Positions 47,480 through 60,184 of a DNA stretch of 64,000 nucleotides are shown piece after piece (the first letter of the stretch is position 1; each line of letters begins with the position of its first letter). The DNA lies in assembly GCA_014871385.1 (NCBI GenBank), contig CM026433.1:2864474-2928473 (forward strand), read 5' to 3'. Origin of the DNA: Ceratodon purpureus (lineage: Eukaryota > Streptophyta > Bryopsida > Pseudoditrichales > Ditrichaceae). Both the position numbers and the translations under genes were made by a program. The notes under the pieces are model-generated. The model was not told the origin of the DNA. It saw only the letters and a list, made by a program, of their open reading frames with translations, and did no database searches.

Positions 47480-50459
47480 ATGATGATGGCCTGCCCGCCT
47501 GCCCCTCTGCCCCACTCCACCAGGGCCTATTCCCGTTCCCATTCCCATTCCCACCCCCAACCCCCTATTCCCATGCATGCAAATCCCATCGCAATACCCA
47601 TCCAAGACCCATCCCATGGGCAGCCTCACACCCATGGCATGGCCATCGGAAAGCCCATGATGGCCAAGCCCAGCCCAGGCCAGGCCAGGCCAGGCGAGGC
47701 GAGGCGTTGTGTGTGGCGTTGCTGTTGGGAGGCGTCGTTATTTGTTGTCTTTGCACAGCCTCGCAGACGGTCTCAGTCGAGTTGAGTCAAGCTCCGCGAT
47801 GGACCTCTGAGGAGGGCTGGGCTGTGGGTACCACTCCAACAGAGAGGTGGAGGGAGACAAACACTGGGGGAGAGGGGATTGAGAGCATGGAGACGGACGG
47901 GGTGTTGTGGATTGGAGACTGCGGGAGTTTTGGGCTTGGGGGGAATGGGATGTTGAGGAGGAGAGTTGGGTGGTTTTGGAGTGTGAGGCGGGATGAGGAT
48001 TAGGATGCGACCTGATCAGGCGAATGCATGGGGGAGCTTGGAGAGGTCTGGATGGTGAGTGCGGGTGTGGGGGGAGGAGCGGGGGAGGGTTAGTGGAGGA
48101 GGCGATTTGGGGGTCATGCGTGGTGCCATTGGTTTCGGCTCGTGGTTGTGAGGGAGGAAGTTGATGAATCCCACGGTTGGGTGGTTGCGGGTGCGATTCT
48201 GCTGTGTGCTGTGCGGCGTCTTGGGAGTTGCTCGGTTCTGTGTTCGTTGCGGGGGTGCTCTTGTGGGAGTGTTTGCGCTTGTAGTGGTTCAGTCTGCGGC
48301 GCATCCAGCGGGACGGCGGAAGTTGTGTTTGGAGGACGGAGGGGTGGGAGTGGCGTGGTGCGTGCAGATTGACTGCGGAGCCCGTGCGGCGGGGCGTGGT
48401 GGTGTGTGGCTTTTCTCCGGTTCGGGCTCTGGCGCGTCGGGGGTTCATTTCGGAGTGGGCCGGGAGAAAGAGGGGCCTCGGTGCTGAGCGGCCCTCATGG
48501 ACCGCGGGCGCGAGGGTCGGCGTGGGGGTGGAGGGGGCGGGCTGGTTCATGCGCCCCGGCGGCCTCGCACGGGGTTCAAAGACGCTGCAGGTGCGGGCCC
48601 GTGGTTCTCCCCTGTTCGATTCGTGAGGGTGGTTTGCAAATCCTGATCTTTGTTGCACGCACTCTGGCCCTTTGTGGTGTCCGCTCCATCCCTTGCTCCC
48701 TGTCTGTGCGGCTCTTGTTCTCTCTCCCTGTGTCTTTGCCTCTCCATGTGTGCTCATCTTGAGTGAAGCAGTGGTGTTCTTGCCATTTGTACGAGGGAGC
48801 CGTACCGGGTGGCGCTGGCCGCAGCGATTCGTTGTGGGCTGCCAGATCCCGGAATTGAGCCGCGTGAGAGAGAGAGAGAGAGAGCGTGTTGGGAAGCGCA
48901 TGGTTTGTAGGATAGTCGTAGGAGGTCGTGGTTGGGTTGGTAGATTGTGTTTTGCAGGAGGGTGGGGTGTGTGGGAGAATCAGGTGCGGTGGCCTGGCGG
49001 GGAAAAGGGTTGCCGGAGGTGGTAGAAGTGTGTGCGCGGTCGGAATTGGGAGCGCAGCTAGGAGGGGTGGGGTCGGTAGATAGGGAGAAATGCTTGTGGA
49101 TTGGCAGGCGGGGTGTCTTGTGAGATGAGAGCAATGGGCTTGTTGCAGTTGGGAGTGCGAGTGAATGGGAGTGAAGGAGTGGAGTTACGCGGAGTGGTTG
49201 GGAGTTCGGGAAGGTGCAGAATTGAGGAGAGGTGTGGAGAGGGGTGAGGCCTCTGTCAGCGAAGAGCGAGGGGAGTATGAGGAGGACCGGAAAGTGATTG
49301 GTGTGTGAAGAGTTTGAGAGTGGCCGTGAATTCTTGGGAGTCCCTGAGATGCATTGATCGAGTGATTGGGTGTTAGAGCTTGGCAGTCGTGGGACGGGGA
49401 GCCGGGGACGAAAGAAGTCGGGCCTGGGCAGTTGAATTACTGCCAGCAGACCAACCGTGGCCAGTATCAATGACGTTTCCTTGCAGTTGCACGAAGCGTG
49501 TGCCAGGGCGCTGGGCGATGCGCCTGGCGGCTTTAGGTCGATAGCACAGTCAGCAGTGAGGGCGTAGACATTCTGATTGGGAGCTCGAGCAGATTGCCGG
49601 CGAAGCGGATGTTCCGTCGGGCATCGCCGTGTCGAATCGAGAGTTGCAGTACTTTCGAGTCACGGTTCCAGAGAGAGCGAGACAGATAGAAAGACACCGA
49701 GAGAGAGGGAGAGAGAGAGAGAGGGGGAGGGGATTTGGTTGAGCAGGTCCGTGCCATTTACGAGCACGTGATGCTTTGTGGCACCCGGTGCGCTTGTCTT
49801 TGTGAGAGCTTCGCACTGACAGGTCCGGGAGTCCCCGATCGCGGTCGCTGGGATGAGTGGAGTCACCTGGTTCCCACGATTTTGAGGAACGGACTGAGAG
49901 GCCCGTTCGTAGAGGCAGAGCGCGGGCGATAATCTGCCCGGAGTGAGTGTTTTGAGCGTCAGAAAGCCCGAGCAGGATATCCGTCTCTGTTTTCTGTAGC
50001 CGCTGTTAGTTGGGCGTGCGTTTGCATGTCGAAGGTTGAGCTGGAAATGGACGTTTCCGATGGTGCACTTGGTGGAACGATAGTGTGTGGAGTGGTGGAG
50101 GTATGCGTGAGTAGACGAGTCCGTCCGAGTTGCGAAGTGGCGGCAGTCGATAGTGTGTGCGGGGATAGTGGTCGTCTCGGTGCAGCAGGGAGGTACATTT
50201 TGGGATTGGAGGGGGCAATGTGAGGGTGAAGCGAGTGCCGATGAGAGGCGCGGTGTTTTGTAATTTGGTCGGATTGGAAACGAACGCGGTGCGAGTGTGT
50301 GTAGGTTGTTGGAGTGTGGAAGTGGTGGAATGCGGAGGGCGGTAGCCGAGTGGGGGAATTGGTGGAGAGGTGTGAGGCAGGGTGGAGAGTTTTGGGGAGG
50401 TGGCGCTGACAGGGGCGCGGTGATTGCGTTGGATTGCAGTGGGCGATGACGGCGACGAC
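47480..50459 (+). other. 5' region of TIC-like gene B (leader, probable non-coding exon and intron)
   Basis: GC-rich, with short tandem runs such as CCATTC and CCAGG units (47535-47700) and a GA-rich run near 49680-49735. The part 48330-49020 is nearly identical to 24570-25260, and 50215 onward to 26600 onward. The rest is diverged from gene A. The acceptor GGATTGCAG ends at 50439. Confidence 0.5.
48330..49020 (+). repeat. Near-identical upstream block shared with gene A
   Basis: Partner of 24570-25260, including the GA run. Confidence 0.85.
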
Positions 50460-53400
50460 ATGATGGACGATGTGCACAACTCCCGACTGCGGGAGAGATC
50501 GAAGAAGGACGGGGGTGGGGTGACGTCGGGGCACGGGGTGGCGACGAGCACGGTGGGGCCGAGCTCTCGGAACAAGAGGAAGCGGCAGGGGTCGCAGGAA
50601 GTGCAGGTGCACGCGCGGAACAGCCCGGCGGACGAGGTGGAGGAGACGACGGAGGACACGGAGATGGGGGTGTCGGAAGACGACGACGACCCCCCGCCTC
50701 CGATCATAATTCCGCGACGGCCCGGGAAGCCCCGGCCCCAGGCAAAGGTGGGGGTGGTGGCGGTGCGTGGGCGATGGGTGGGATGTGTGGGATGGTTGAT
50801 TGGAATGTGGGTAGGTTGGGGTGGGAGTGCGTGAGGAGAATTGGAATTGGAGTTGGGGGTGAGGAATGTAGTGTGCTGATTGGGGGTGTGTTTGTTGGGG
50901 TGTGTGGCAGTTTGCGGAGGATGGCATTGCGATGGATCTGCCAGCGGTGCCTCGGAAGGCGCGTACAGGTTGGTGGATGAGCGTTGGTTTGATGATGCGT
51001 GTGATGTTGAATCGGGAGGGTGGTGTGGGTTGTTGAGGGAGGGCTGTGGATGTTGTGTGATGAGTGGTGAGGAGTTTGGGGGGCTGTGGCTGATGAGGTA
51101 GGGGTGTTGTGATGCAGCGATGGGGAAGCGGCCGCACGAGGCAGCAACGCCACCGGTGGCCGAGTCTCCTGCTCATGGGGCAGCAGTGGCAGCGTCGGCG
51201 CCAGCTCCGTCGAGCACGCCGTCATCGTCATCGATCGCGTCGCTGAAGCCCGGGAGGCGGACGGTAAGAGTTGTGGGGAGGGAGTTGTTGGGGGAGGTGG
51301 GGACGGTGGACGCGGGGTGATGACGAGGGGGTGCATTGTAATTTGTGGACGTGACCAGAATGTGGTTTGGAGTGGGAGGGGAGGTTGGGAGTTCAGGTGT
51401 TGATGTGGGAACGGTGGGGTGTGCAGAAACCAAGCGGGTCGAAACCTCGAGGTCATAAGTTGGCAAAGGTAAGAGTGAGTTGGGTGAGGGAGTGTGTGGT
51501 TGACGGGACGATGAGTGGAGCGAGGTTTTGAGAATGGTGAGATGCAGGGCGACTGCGAGGGAATGGGGTTGTGGAATTTTAGTGTTGGCATGTGAGTTGT
51601 GTACGAGCAGTGGTGAGGACATGGACCGAATGTGGACGGCATAATTTGCGAGGTTGGGGGGAGGGGGTGGTTGATTGGTGAAGTAGATAGATTGAAGCGC
51701 GGGAGGTTGGGCGTATTTGAGGAGGATTGGTCGTGGTGGTGTCAAGCTGATTGGTGGACGTTAGAGCATTTGTCGGCAGTGCTTGCGATGTTTGCGCATT
51801 GTGATGCAGAGTTGTCCAGGGAGTCTTGCGAATTAAGGGTGCAGGGAGGCTGAGAGTGGCGTTGGGGCGGTGGTTTAGCATTGTGAGGAGAGTGAAGTGG
51901 CGTTGGGGTGCATGGTCGTTGATCTGGTTTCGGGAAACGATTGCAGGTTTCAGCGCCATCTCTGGTGTCGGAGCAAGAGGTGGAGGTAGCGGAGGCTCTG
52001 TTCGACCTTGCTCGAATGTTCACGCAGCCCCCTCCATCCGAATCGAAGGCGTCGGAGTCGAAGGGCGAGGCGAAGGTGAGCCCCGTGAACGAGGTGAAGT
52101 CGGAAGCGAAACTCGAGACGAAAGCATCAGGTGGAGGGTCCGGTAGCAGTCTGCCACCGCCAGCCCCGAACGGAGGCGGGGTCGTGAACGAGGTGAAGGC
52201 GGGTGGGGCGTCAGGTGCGGGTGGCGGCGGAGGTGTTCGGGGGAGCTCACCGGGCGCAGGTTCGGCGGCTTCTCCGGCCCCTTCCTCCCCAGCTCCAGGT
52301 GCAGGAGCGGCACCGGTTGCAGAGGGTATGTGGTGTTTGTGGAGGGACGCGTGGGGGTGGTTGTTAGGGTATGGATTGCAGAGCGGGGCAGGGACGGTTT
52401 GGGGATGTGTGAGAGTGGTACAAGTTATGAGTTTGATGATGGGATGATGGGATGTAGGTCTATTCTGCATTGTTGCGTGGGTCGGCGTGGGGTACATTGT
52501 GTCCAGCCTGTAGCAATGTTGTGGGAATTATTGTGTATTGACGGGAGTGTTGTGGATGATGGGCAGCTGCAAAGAGGAAGCGACCTCGGGTGAGGACTCG
52601 GACGGAGGATGGTGGGGCTCGGGCAGCTCCGATCACAGCGAGTGGTGGCGGGGGCGGTGTAGGTCCGGGCAAGGATGGCGATGGTAGCAGCGGTCGGGCA
52701 GCGACTGCAGAGAGGAGTGGCGTGAAATTGGAGAAGAGTGGGGCGGCGACGAGCGGCGTGGGTGCGAGCGCGAACAATGTGGGGGGCTCGGCGAGCAATA
52801 CAGGGGGTATTGCAGGCGCATCGAGTGGCATGGGAGCCAGTGGCGGTGCACCGACGGCAGCAGCAGCAGCCCAAGACGGTGTGGCAGGCGGATCAGTAGG
52901 TCGGGTGGAGAGGAGCGTTGTGGAGAAGAAGGTGGCGGTGCAGGCGGAGAAGAAGGTGGTGAATGGTGGTGTGAAAGCGGAGGGGGCGAGCTCGAACTCG
53001 CAGGAGAAGAGAGTGGCGGGGTCCCCGGTTCGGGAGAAGAAGGTTATGATTGGAGAAGCGGCAGCCCCTGCAGCCCCTGCAGTTGCGAGTGCGAATGCGA
53101 CGGCCAATGTCAGCGCGGCTGTGGAGGTGGCGCCCAACTCGAGTATTCCTGTCGGGGCAGCAGCTACGACGACGAAGATGGAAGTGGAGAAGAGGTGCGT
53201 TTTGGAGGCGGCTGATGATGGTGGTTGTGTGGTGGTGTTTTTGGGCGTAGGGGCAAGTGGGCGATTGGTTTGGGTTTGGGAGCTGAGGCGGTTTGGTTGT
53301 TGGTGTGGCAGGTCTCCTGGGGCGGCAGCAGCGGGTCCGAGCGATGTGGATCACGTGCCGAAGAGGGACATAGACCTGATGGTATGTATGGGTTGAGGAA

Positions 53401-56400
53401 TTGTGGCATGGAATGTGGGGGAGGATTTGAATGGCGTTTGATGGTGGCGGACTGGGGAGATTCTGACATGGGGGCATGATGGTGTTTCAGGTGGCTCCAA
53501 GCAAAGGAGACGGGGAAGAGAAGGACGAAGAGAGCGGGGATGGGGACGTTCGGGAGGCGAGCGAGAAACGAGTGGTAAGCGGGGATGGTGGCGGTGCATT
53601 GATTCTGGTTGGGTGTGGAGGGAGGGGTTGGAATGCGTTGGCGCTGGTGGGTAGATTGGAGTGATGATGAGACGTGGGTGGTGTTGTTGAATTCAGGTGG
53701 ATGCGGATGTGGCCCCGGCAGGCTCAGCAGCAACAGCGGGTGCGGAGAGCAGTTGGGCGGAGAGGGAACGGGAGAGGGAGGCCCAGGAGAAGGAGCGCTT
53801 GGAAATGGAGAGGGGGAGGGAGAAGGAAAGAGAACGGGAGTCGGAGCGCGAGCGGGTGGAGAGACAGCAGCGGAGGGAGTTCGAGAGCCAGCGAGAGTTG
53901 GCGAAGGAGAGGGAGAGGGAGAAGGAGAAGGAGAAGGAGAGGGAGAGGGAGAGGGAGAAGGAGAGGGAGAAGGAGAAGGAGCGGGAGCGGGTGGAGTTGA
54001 GCAAGGCGGGGGCCGGGAGATCCGGGAAGAGCACGAAGGTGGAGAACGGAAGGGTCCAGAAGGGCGAACGAGCAGGTGTGTTGTGGTGTGAGGTTGCATG
54101 TTGGTGACGATGGAATGCGTTGGTTTGGAGTTACGGACCGGGGACCTGAATAGAATGTATAGCGTACTAGTTTGTAACAGATTGTAGCGGGTGAGGGCAG
54201 TGGTTGTTGGGGAATGGATATGGAGTGCAGTAGCATGGGGAGCGGTGTCGGTAGCGAGTGAGCAGTTTGCGATGGTGTCGGTAGGATTGGGGAGGGAATG
54301 ATCAATGAGTGCTAGCCGGCATTGTGGTGTGTGGTGAGATATGTGACGGTGGAGGCTGTTGATTGGACAGGGCCTGGGACGACGACGTCGGGATCAACAT
54401 TTCTGGGGTCCGTGGGTCCCGGCGCTGGCGCTGCTTCTGGGGCAGCGGGAGCAGGCGCGGGCGGGAATGTGGCGGTGCTCCCGATGTCGGTGGGAATGCT
54501 GAGCTGGCCAGGAGGAATTGGTGGGGGCATGGCCGGCGGCTTGGGGTGAGTTTGTTTGCAAATTGGGAGGTTTGGATGGTTGGGGTGTGGTGGATTGGTG
54601 GCGACATTGGATGTGTGCAGTCCGGGTTGGGAAGTCGGTAGCGAGTGACTGAGGGTGTTGGTGTGTGCGTGTAATGCAGGTACTTCCCGACGGCGGCCGC
54701 GGCCGCGGCGGCTGCAGCTGAAGAGAGCAGCCCTGCTGTGCAGGTAAGGGTGGTGATTGATTGATTGGGTGGTGGTGGGGAGGGATGCATTGATGACGAG
54801 CGGTTGTAGTGGGCGAAGGGCGCAGTTGGAGTGGATCGGAGGAGATGACCGGGATGGTTGTGGGTGGGTGGTGTGCAGGTGCCACCGTACATGATGGGTC
54901 CGCAACGGGCAGCGTGGAAGCGGTGTGCGCAGCACGTGTACATTGCGCACTTCATCGATATGCAGCAGCAGCTGAACCGGCACCAGTCGTTCTTCACGGG
55001 CGGGGGGCAGGCGTACCCGAAGTCGTACAACCTGAACGTGCCGCTGGCTCCGTCGGAGTCGGTGTTCGGGGGCGCGGGAGGCGCTCCGGCAGCGGGCGCG
55101 GGGGGTGGCGGTGGCGGTGGGGTGAGCAGCTCGGGTGTGGGTGGAGGCGCGGGCACGTTGGAGGCGACGGAGCGTGGGCTGAATGCGGCGGCGATGGCTG
55201 CGGCGGCGGCGGCGAGCATCCAGGGAGTGAAGGAGCGGGCATACAGCATGGAGATGCTGAGTCGGAAGTCTCCAGGGCAGCATGGAGTGAGCGGCGGGGG
55301 CCCAGCGGCATTGTCGTTGCAGGTGCGTGAGTGGGCGGGAGTCGGGGGAGAGTGAGTGGGGTGGATGAGATTTGGTGGAGCATGGTGGTATGGGTTGTTG
55401 TGTGGATGGGTGGGTGGTGGGCGATGAGATGAGTGGGTGAGGTAAGCGTGTGCGATGAGGAGTTTGAGGAGTGGGATGAGTCGGATGGCGAGACGTGAGG
55501 GTGCATTTCGGGGAGGGAGGTTTTTGGGCGTGGGTCTGAGGAAGTTGGGGTGTGGGTGTGCAGAGTGGTGCGATGTTCGGATTCCCGAACGGGCAGAGCG
55601 GAAGCCCGGCGGGTGCGAGTGGCGGGGGTGGTGCAGGCGGATCGGGTGCGATGGGAGGGACGAATCTGAACCTGCCGCCGGGAGGCGGGAGCGGAGGGGC
55701 GATGGGCGTTGGGGGAGGGGGTAGCTCGGGAGGTGGGAGCAGCGCGGCACTGGTGTTGGGTCCGGGTGCGGTGGGCGGAGGGAGCAGCGGTGTGGCGGCA
55801 TCGGCAGCAGTGCAAGCGCAGTACATGCAGGCGATGATGCAGCAGTCGGGGAGTTTTCCGTTCGCGCAGTTCCCTCCTCATTTCGGGCCGGCGACGTTCA
55901 ACGGACCTGCTTCACACATGGGCGCCCAGCAGGTGAGGGAGGAATGTGGTGGTGGTGTTGGGTGGTTTGTGTTTGGTTGGTAGTTCGGTTTTGGGATGGG
56001 ATGAGATGGCAGGGTGTGGGCTGATGATCTGTAAATGGATGATGTGTGGTGTCAGGCTGCACAGTTTTTTGCAACCGGTGGGCCGTACTTTGCGCACCAC
56101 ATGGTGGCACACTCTCAACAGGGAGCACCGGGGAATGGGAGTTCGGGTAGTGGCGGGGCGAAAGTGCAGCAGCAGGGGCAGCAGGGTTCGGGAGGGACAG
56201 GGAGCCGGAGCTATGGAGGTGGGGGATCGGGTGCACATGGGGCGCCACCCCAGTCACCGTCGCATTCTGCTGCTGCGGGGCCCGGTACGCATGGGGTGGG
56301 TCGGGCGGGAGAGAGGGAGGGGTCGACGGCTGGGGAGAACGGATCGTCGAGTGAGAGCAAGTTTCCGATGGCTCGGGGTCCAGCGTTGGCAGGTTCGGGG

Positions 56401-58433
56401 CCTGGCGCAGTGTCGGGCGGGGGTGGAGGAATGTCTTTGCACGGAGGGGCGGAGTACAACCTGATCGGACTGGGAAAGCAGGCTAAGTCTCGGGAGCAGG
56501 GGCAAGCTGGACAGGGGGGGGCAATCGCAAGGGGCAAGTGCGGTGCAGCAGCAGCATCATTACCTCGGGGGGCCGCATGGGCATCAGGGCGGCTCGGGAG
56601 GCGGGGTGTCGGTGGGCGGGAAGGGGATGGAGGGTGCGGCGTCGCAGGGGTTTTCGATTGGCATGGCGGCGGCGATGAACAGGGGGACATCGGTGGGGCC
56701 AGGACCGTTGGGACTGGCTCCGGTGGCTTCAGTGATGGCACCCCAGGGGCACGCGATGATACAGAGCATGGCGGAAAGTGGGCGAGGTGGAGCTGGGGGG
56801 AGTTCGCATGGTGCGATGGGTGGAGGTTCAGGTCATCCAAGTATGCTGCAACAGCAGCAGCAGCAGCAGCAGCACCATCAACAGCTGATGCATTTGCATC
56901 ACGCACAGCAGCAGCATGCTCAAGCTCAGCAATCACAGCAGCAGGTGAGGGTTGGCTGGGCGTGTTACTGTGGGGGGCCGTGAGGGTTGTTGGATGTGGT
57001 TTTTCGGATTTTGAGGCGGGTGGGGATGTGTCGGCTGGTGCTGGTTTGGGGTGGGTGGGTGGAAATGGGAGGAGTTACGGGATAGAAGTGTTTCAAATTG
57101 GTGAGGCGAGGGTTCATTACAGTTGATGTTGTTCATGCTTTTGTTTTGGATGAGGTTTGGCTGAAGGAAGTTGTTGTTGGGTGAGCAGCATCAGCAGCAA
57201 CAATCCGTTCAGGCTCAACAACAGATGCAGCAGGCGCAGCAGCGTGGCGGGCAGAGTGCACGGAATGTAGGAGGGGCCGTTGAGGATGGGCGGGGTGGAG
57301 GGGATGGGAGCTACTCGAGTGGTGGTGGTCGGGGGCGGGAGCGGGAGATGGCGGAGGAACGCAAGGGGCACGGGAAGAGGCCTGGTGGAGCGGCATCGCC
57401 GATGTCTCGGGACGTGGAAGGCGGTGGCGGGGTGCAGGGTGGTGGTGTGGGATCCGGTCGGGGTGTGGGGACGACGTTGAATCTGATGGCTCCAGGAAAC
57501 AGCAGCATGGGTGGTCGGGCGGGTGGGCAGGGTGGTCCGATGCAGCAGGGCAGCGTGGGGGGTCCGATGCAGGCCGCGGGGTCGATGGGGCCGAAGGCGG
57601 GAGGCGGTAGGGCGAAAGCTGGAGGGGTGACGAATGGTGCTGCCGGGGCAGGCGGTCCTCAGCTGGGCACGCAGGGTTCTTTCCCAGAGTCACGCGTTGG
57701 AGCGGCGGGAGGGGCAGTGGGTGGGAAGGCGTCGCCTACGGGAGGAGGGGCAGGCGGGTTGAGCCTAGGAAACGCTGGGCAGAGCATGGGTGGTGGCGGC
57801 GGCGGCGGGAACCAGGGTCCCGGGTCCCGTGGAGGTGGGGTGGGTGGTGGGCAGGCGGGGATGAAAGTGGGTGGGAGGCCGGCACTGGGTGCTCTAAGCG
57901 GGACGACAGTGGCCCCGACAGCTCACGGGACAAACTTGCAACAAGTGCTTGCGGCTGCGATGGCGAAGAACTCTTCGGGTCAGCAGCAGCAACAGCGGGG
58001 CACTGCAGGAAGTGCGAGCCTGAACGCAAATGTTGTTGTTGGGAGTGCGGGTGGAGCAGGATCGAGTGGGCGGATGGGCACCGCGATGGCGGGTCCTCCG
58101 GTGTCGTCGGGTGGGAGTCCGATGTCGTCGATGGCTCCACCGACGAAGAGTAGTGGGGTGGGAGGCGCGAAGAGCAACTCGTCTGCGAAGTCCACGTTCC
58201 CAGCGGGTCAGAAGGGTGGTGGTGGTGGTGGTGGTGGTGGTGCGGGTGGGGGGAAGCGAGCGTCGTCCCCTTCGTCAGTTGGTGTGGCCGCGTCGATACT
58301 GGGGCCAAGTCCTCTGGCACAGAACGTGTCTAGCAAAAGCTCTCAGCATCCCCAGGTGCAGGTTCAAGGTCTTGGTCAAGGCCAAGGCCAGGGCCCGCAA
58401 CAGGGACAGTTACCTCCTCCGCAGTTGCTGCAA

Positions 58434-58467
<34 letters not shown>

Positions 58468-60184
58468 AGCAACAACAGCAGCAGCAACAGCAACAGCAGT
58501 TTCATCAGCAGCAGCAGCAGCAGCAGATGATTCGGCAACAGCAAATGATGCAGCAGCAGCAGATGCAGTATCAGCACAATGTACGTTGGTTGTGTTATTG
58601 TTTTCGACTGCCATTGTTTTGGATGTGTTATATCATCGTTTGTCGGTTTGGCGTATCCGCCCGATTAGGCTCAGGGCATGGGATGTTTTGTTCTGACGCA
58701 TTGGCCATTCTTTTTGAGCTGCCGTTTAATTCATTTGGACGTTACCGAGTTGTAATATCGGCTTGCTTTTGATATGTTGTAGAGTTGTTATATCGGCTTG
58801 CTTTTGACATGTTGTGGTGTCGTCGCACACTTTCTCGCTCATTCTTGGTCTCTAGTTTTTAAGGCGTTGGATATGTATAGCATATTGGACCTCTCTGCTA
58901 CATGAGTCGGACCTGTGTTCTTACTCTGTTGTCGGCATCTTTGCAGCAGCAGCAACATCAGCAACAGCTACAACAGTTGCAACAGCAGCAACAGTCTGCT
59001 CACTTGCAGGGTTCCCAAGCCGGTCCTTCACATTTGCAGTCGTCCCAGCAAGCTCCGCCTCATCAACAGCAGGCTCCTCATCAGCAGCCTACTCCGGCAC
59101 CTCAGGCGCAGCAGAGTTCGTCTCACCAGCACAATCAGCAGCAGCACCTGCAACAGCAGCAGGCACCGCACCCTCAGCAACCGTTCGGTGGCCCCGCTGG
59201 GAATGGCGGTTTGGCGTTCAGTTCTGGGCTGTCCATGGGCGCGGGGAACAACAGCAGCGCAGGTGGTGGGCGGAGCAGCAACTCGGAGTCAGGGAATGTT
59301 CCTCCGAACGTGAGGCCACTGCAGTCTGTGAAGCCGGCTGGAAGCGGGAGCACTCCTGGGGCGAATGGCGGGGGTCAGCGGGGCAATGGTGGTTCCGGTG
59401 CGGGGCCTGCGTTTCTGCAGCAGCAGTTTGGATCATCGGTTGCGGCGTCGGCAGGTGGGCAGCAGTCGGGCAGCCCTCGGAACAGCGCAGCGGCGGGTTA
59501 CGGTGGGGTGAGCGCGAACCCGGGCGCGGGTGGGAGGGCAAGCGATGGCAAGGGGTTTGGCGGTGAGCAGATCCGATCCTGGGTTGTGTGTGTTGGTAGT
59601 GTGATGGAGTGATGGGTCGGTGGTGTTGGTATTTTTGGTTGTGGGGGTGGTGGGAAACGGAGGATGACGTGGGTGATGTTGGGGGTGGGGACATGGCAGA
59701 TGGTGGAGGCGAGCAGGTGAACGGGATGCGGATGGCGCAAGGTGGTGCGCAAGGTCGAGGTGCGGGGGCAATGGGATCGTCTCCTGGTATGCAGGGTTCG
59801 TCGCAGCGAGGGCAGAGCGGCGGCGGGGCGGGAGGTGGGGGTGGGGCGGGTCCGACGAAAGCAGGGCCTGGCGGTGGAGGGTACAACGGGTTTGGGGAGA
59901 TGGGGCAGTCGGGGAGTCGGAGCACGATGGCGTCGAACCCGAGCAGCGGGCCTCAGAGCGGGGGGAGCAATTCGAGCGGGCAGATGAGTAGCGGCGGGAC
60001 GAATGTACAGAGTGTTGGGAACGGGAGGCCTGCATTCAACGGAGGGTCGATGCATGGGGGTGGTTCGGGGCAGGGTTCGGTGCAAGCACCGGCATCGCTG
60101 GGAATGGCAGGCGCTGCTGTGGTAGCGAGTGGTCCAGCAGCAGTGCTGGGTCCTCAGCCGACTACGAGTGTCGTGCAGCAGTGA
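50460..60184 (+). CDS. TIME FOR COFFEE-like nuclear protein, copy B (one-base frameshift)
   Basis: Same seventeen-exon layout as copy A: 50460-50747, 50911-50968, 51118-51263, 51427-51468, 51947-52325, 52567-53194, 53312-53381, 53491-53574, 53697-54075, 54371-54545, 54680-54743, 54879-55322, 55564-55932, 56056-56944, 57189-58580, 58947-59562, 59700-60184. The exon lengths sum to 6508, one more than a multiple of three. The extra base lies in exon 14, where eight G at 56514-56521 move the frame away from the paralogous MAPQGHAMIQSMAESGRG region, which is preserved in the shifted frame. With seven G the protein would have about 2168 residues. All the TIC landmarks listed for copy A are present (WKRCAQHVYIAHFI, VGMLSWPGG, SEQEVEVAEALFDLARM). 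It has a longer Arg/Glu helix and a longer Gln tract than A. A sequencing error and a young pseudogene are both possible. Confidence 0.82.
56514..56521 (+). other. G8 run causing the frameshift in gene B
   Basis: Reading exon 14 from its acceptor, the frame after this run disagrees with the paralog by one base. Removing one G restores agreement and the exon-length arithmetic. Confidence 0.8.
58431..58499 (+). repeat. Gln23 tract (CAG/CAA) in gene B exon 15
   Basis: Twenty-three Gln codons, mixed CAG and CAA, followed by Phe-His and seven more Gln. Gene A has only short interrupted Gln runs at the matching place (about 34180-34220). Confidence 0.95.
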
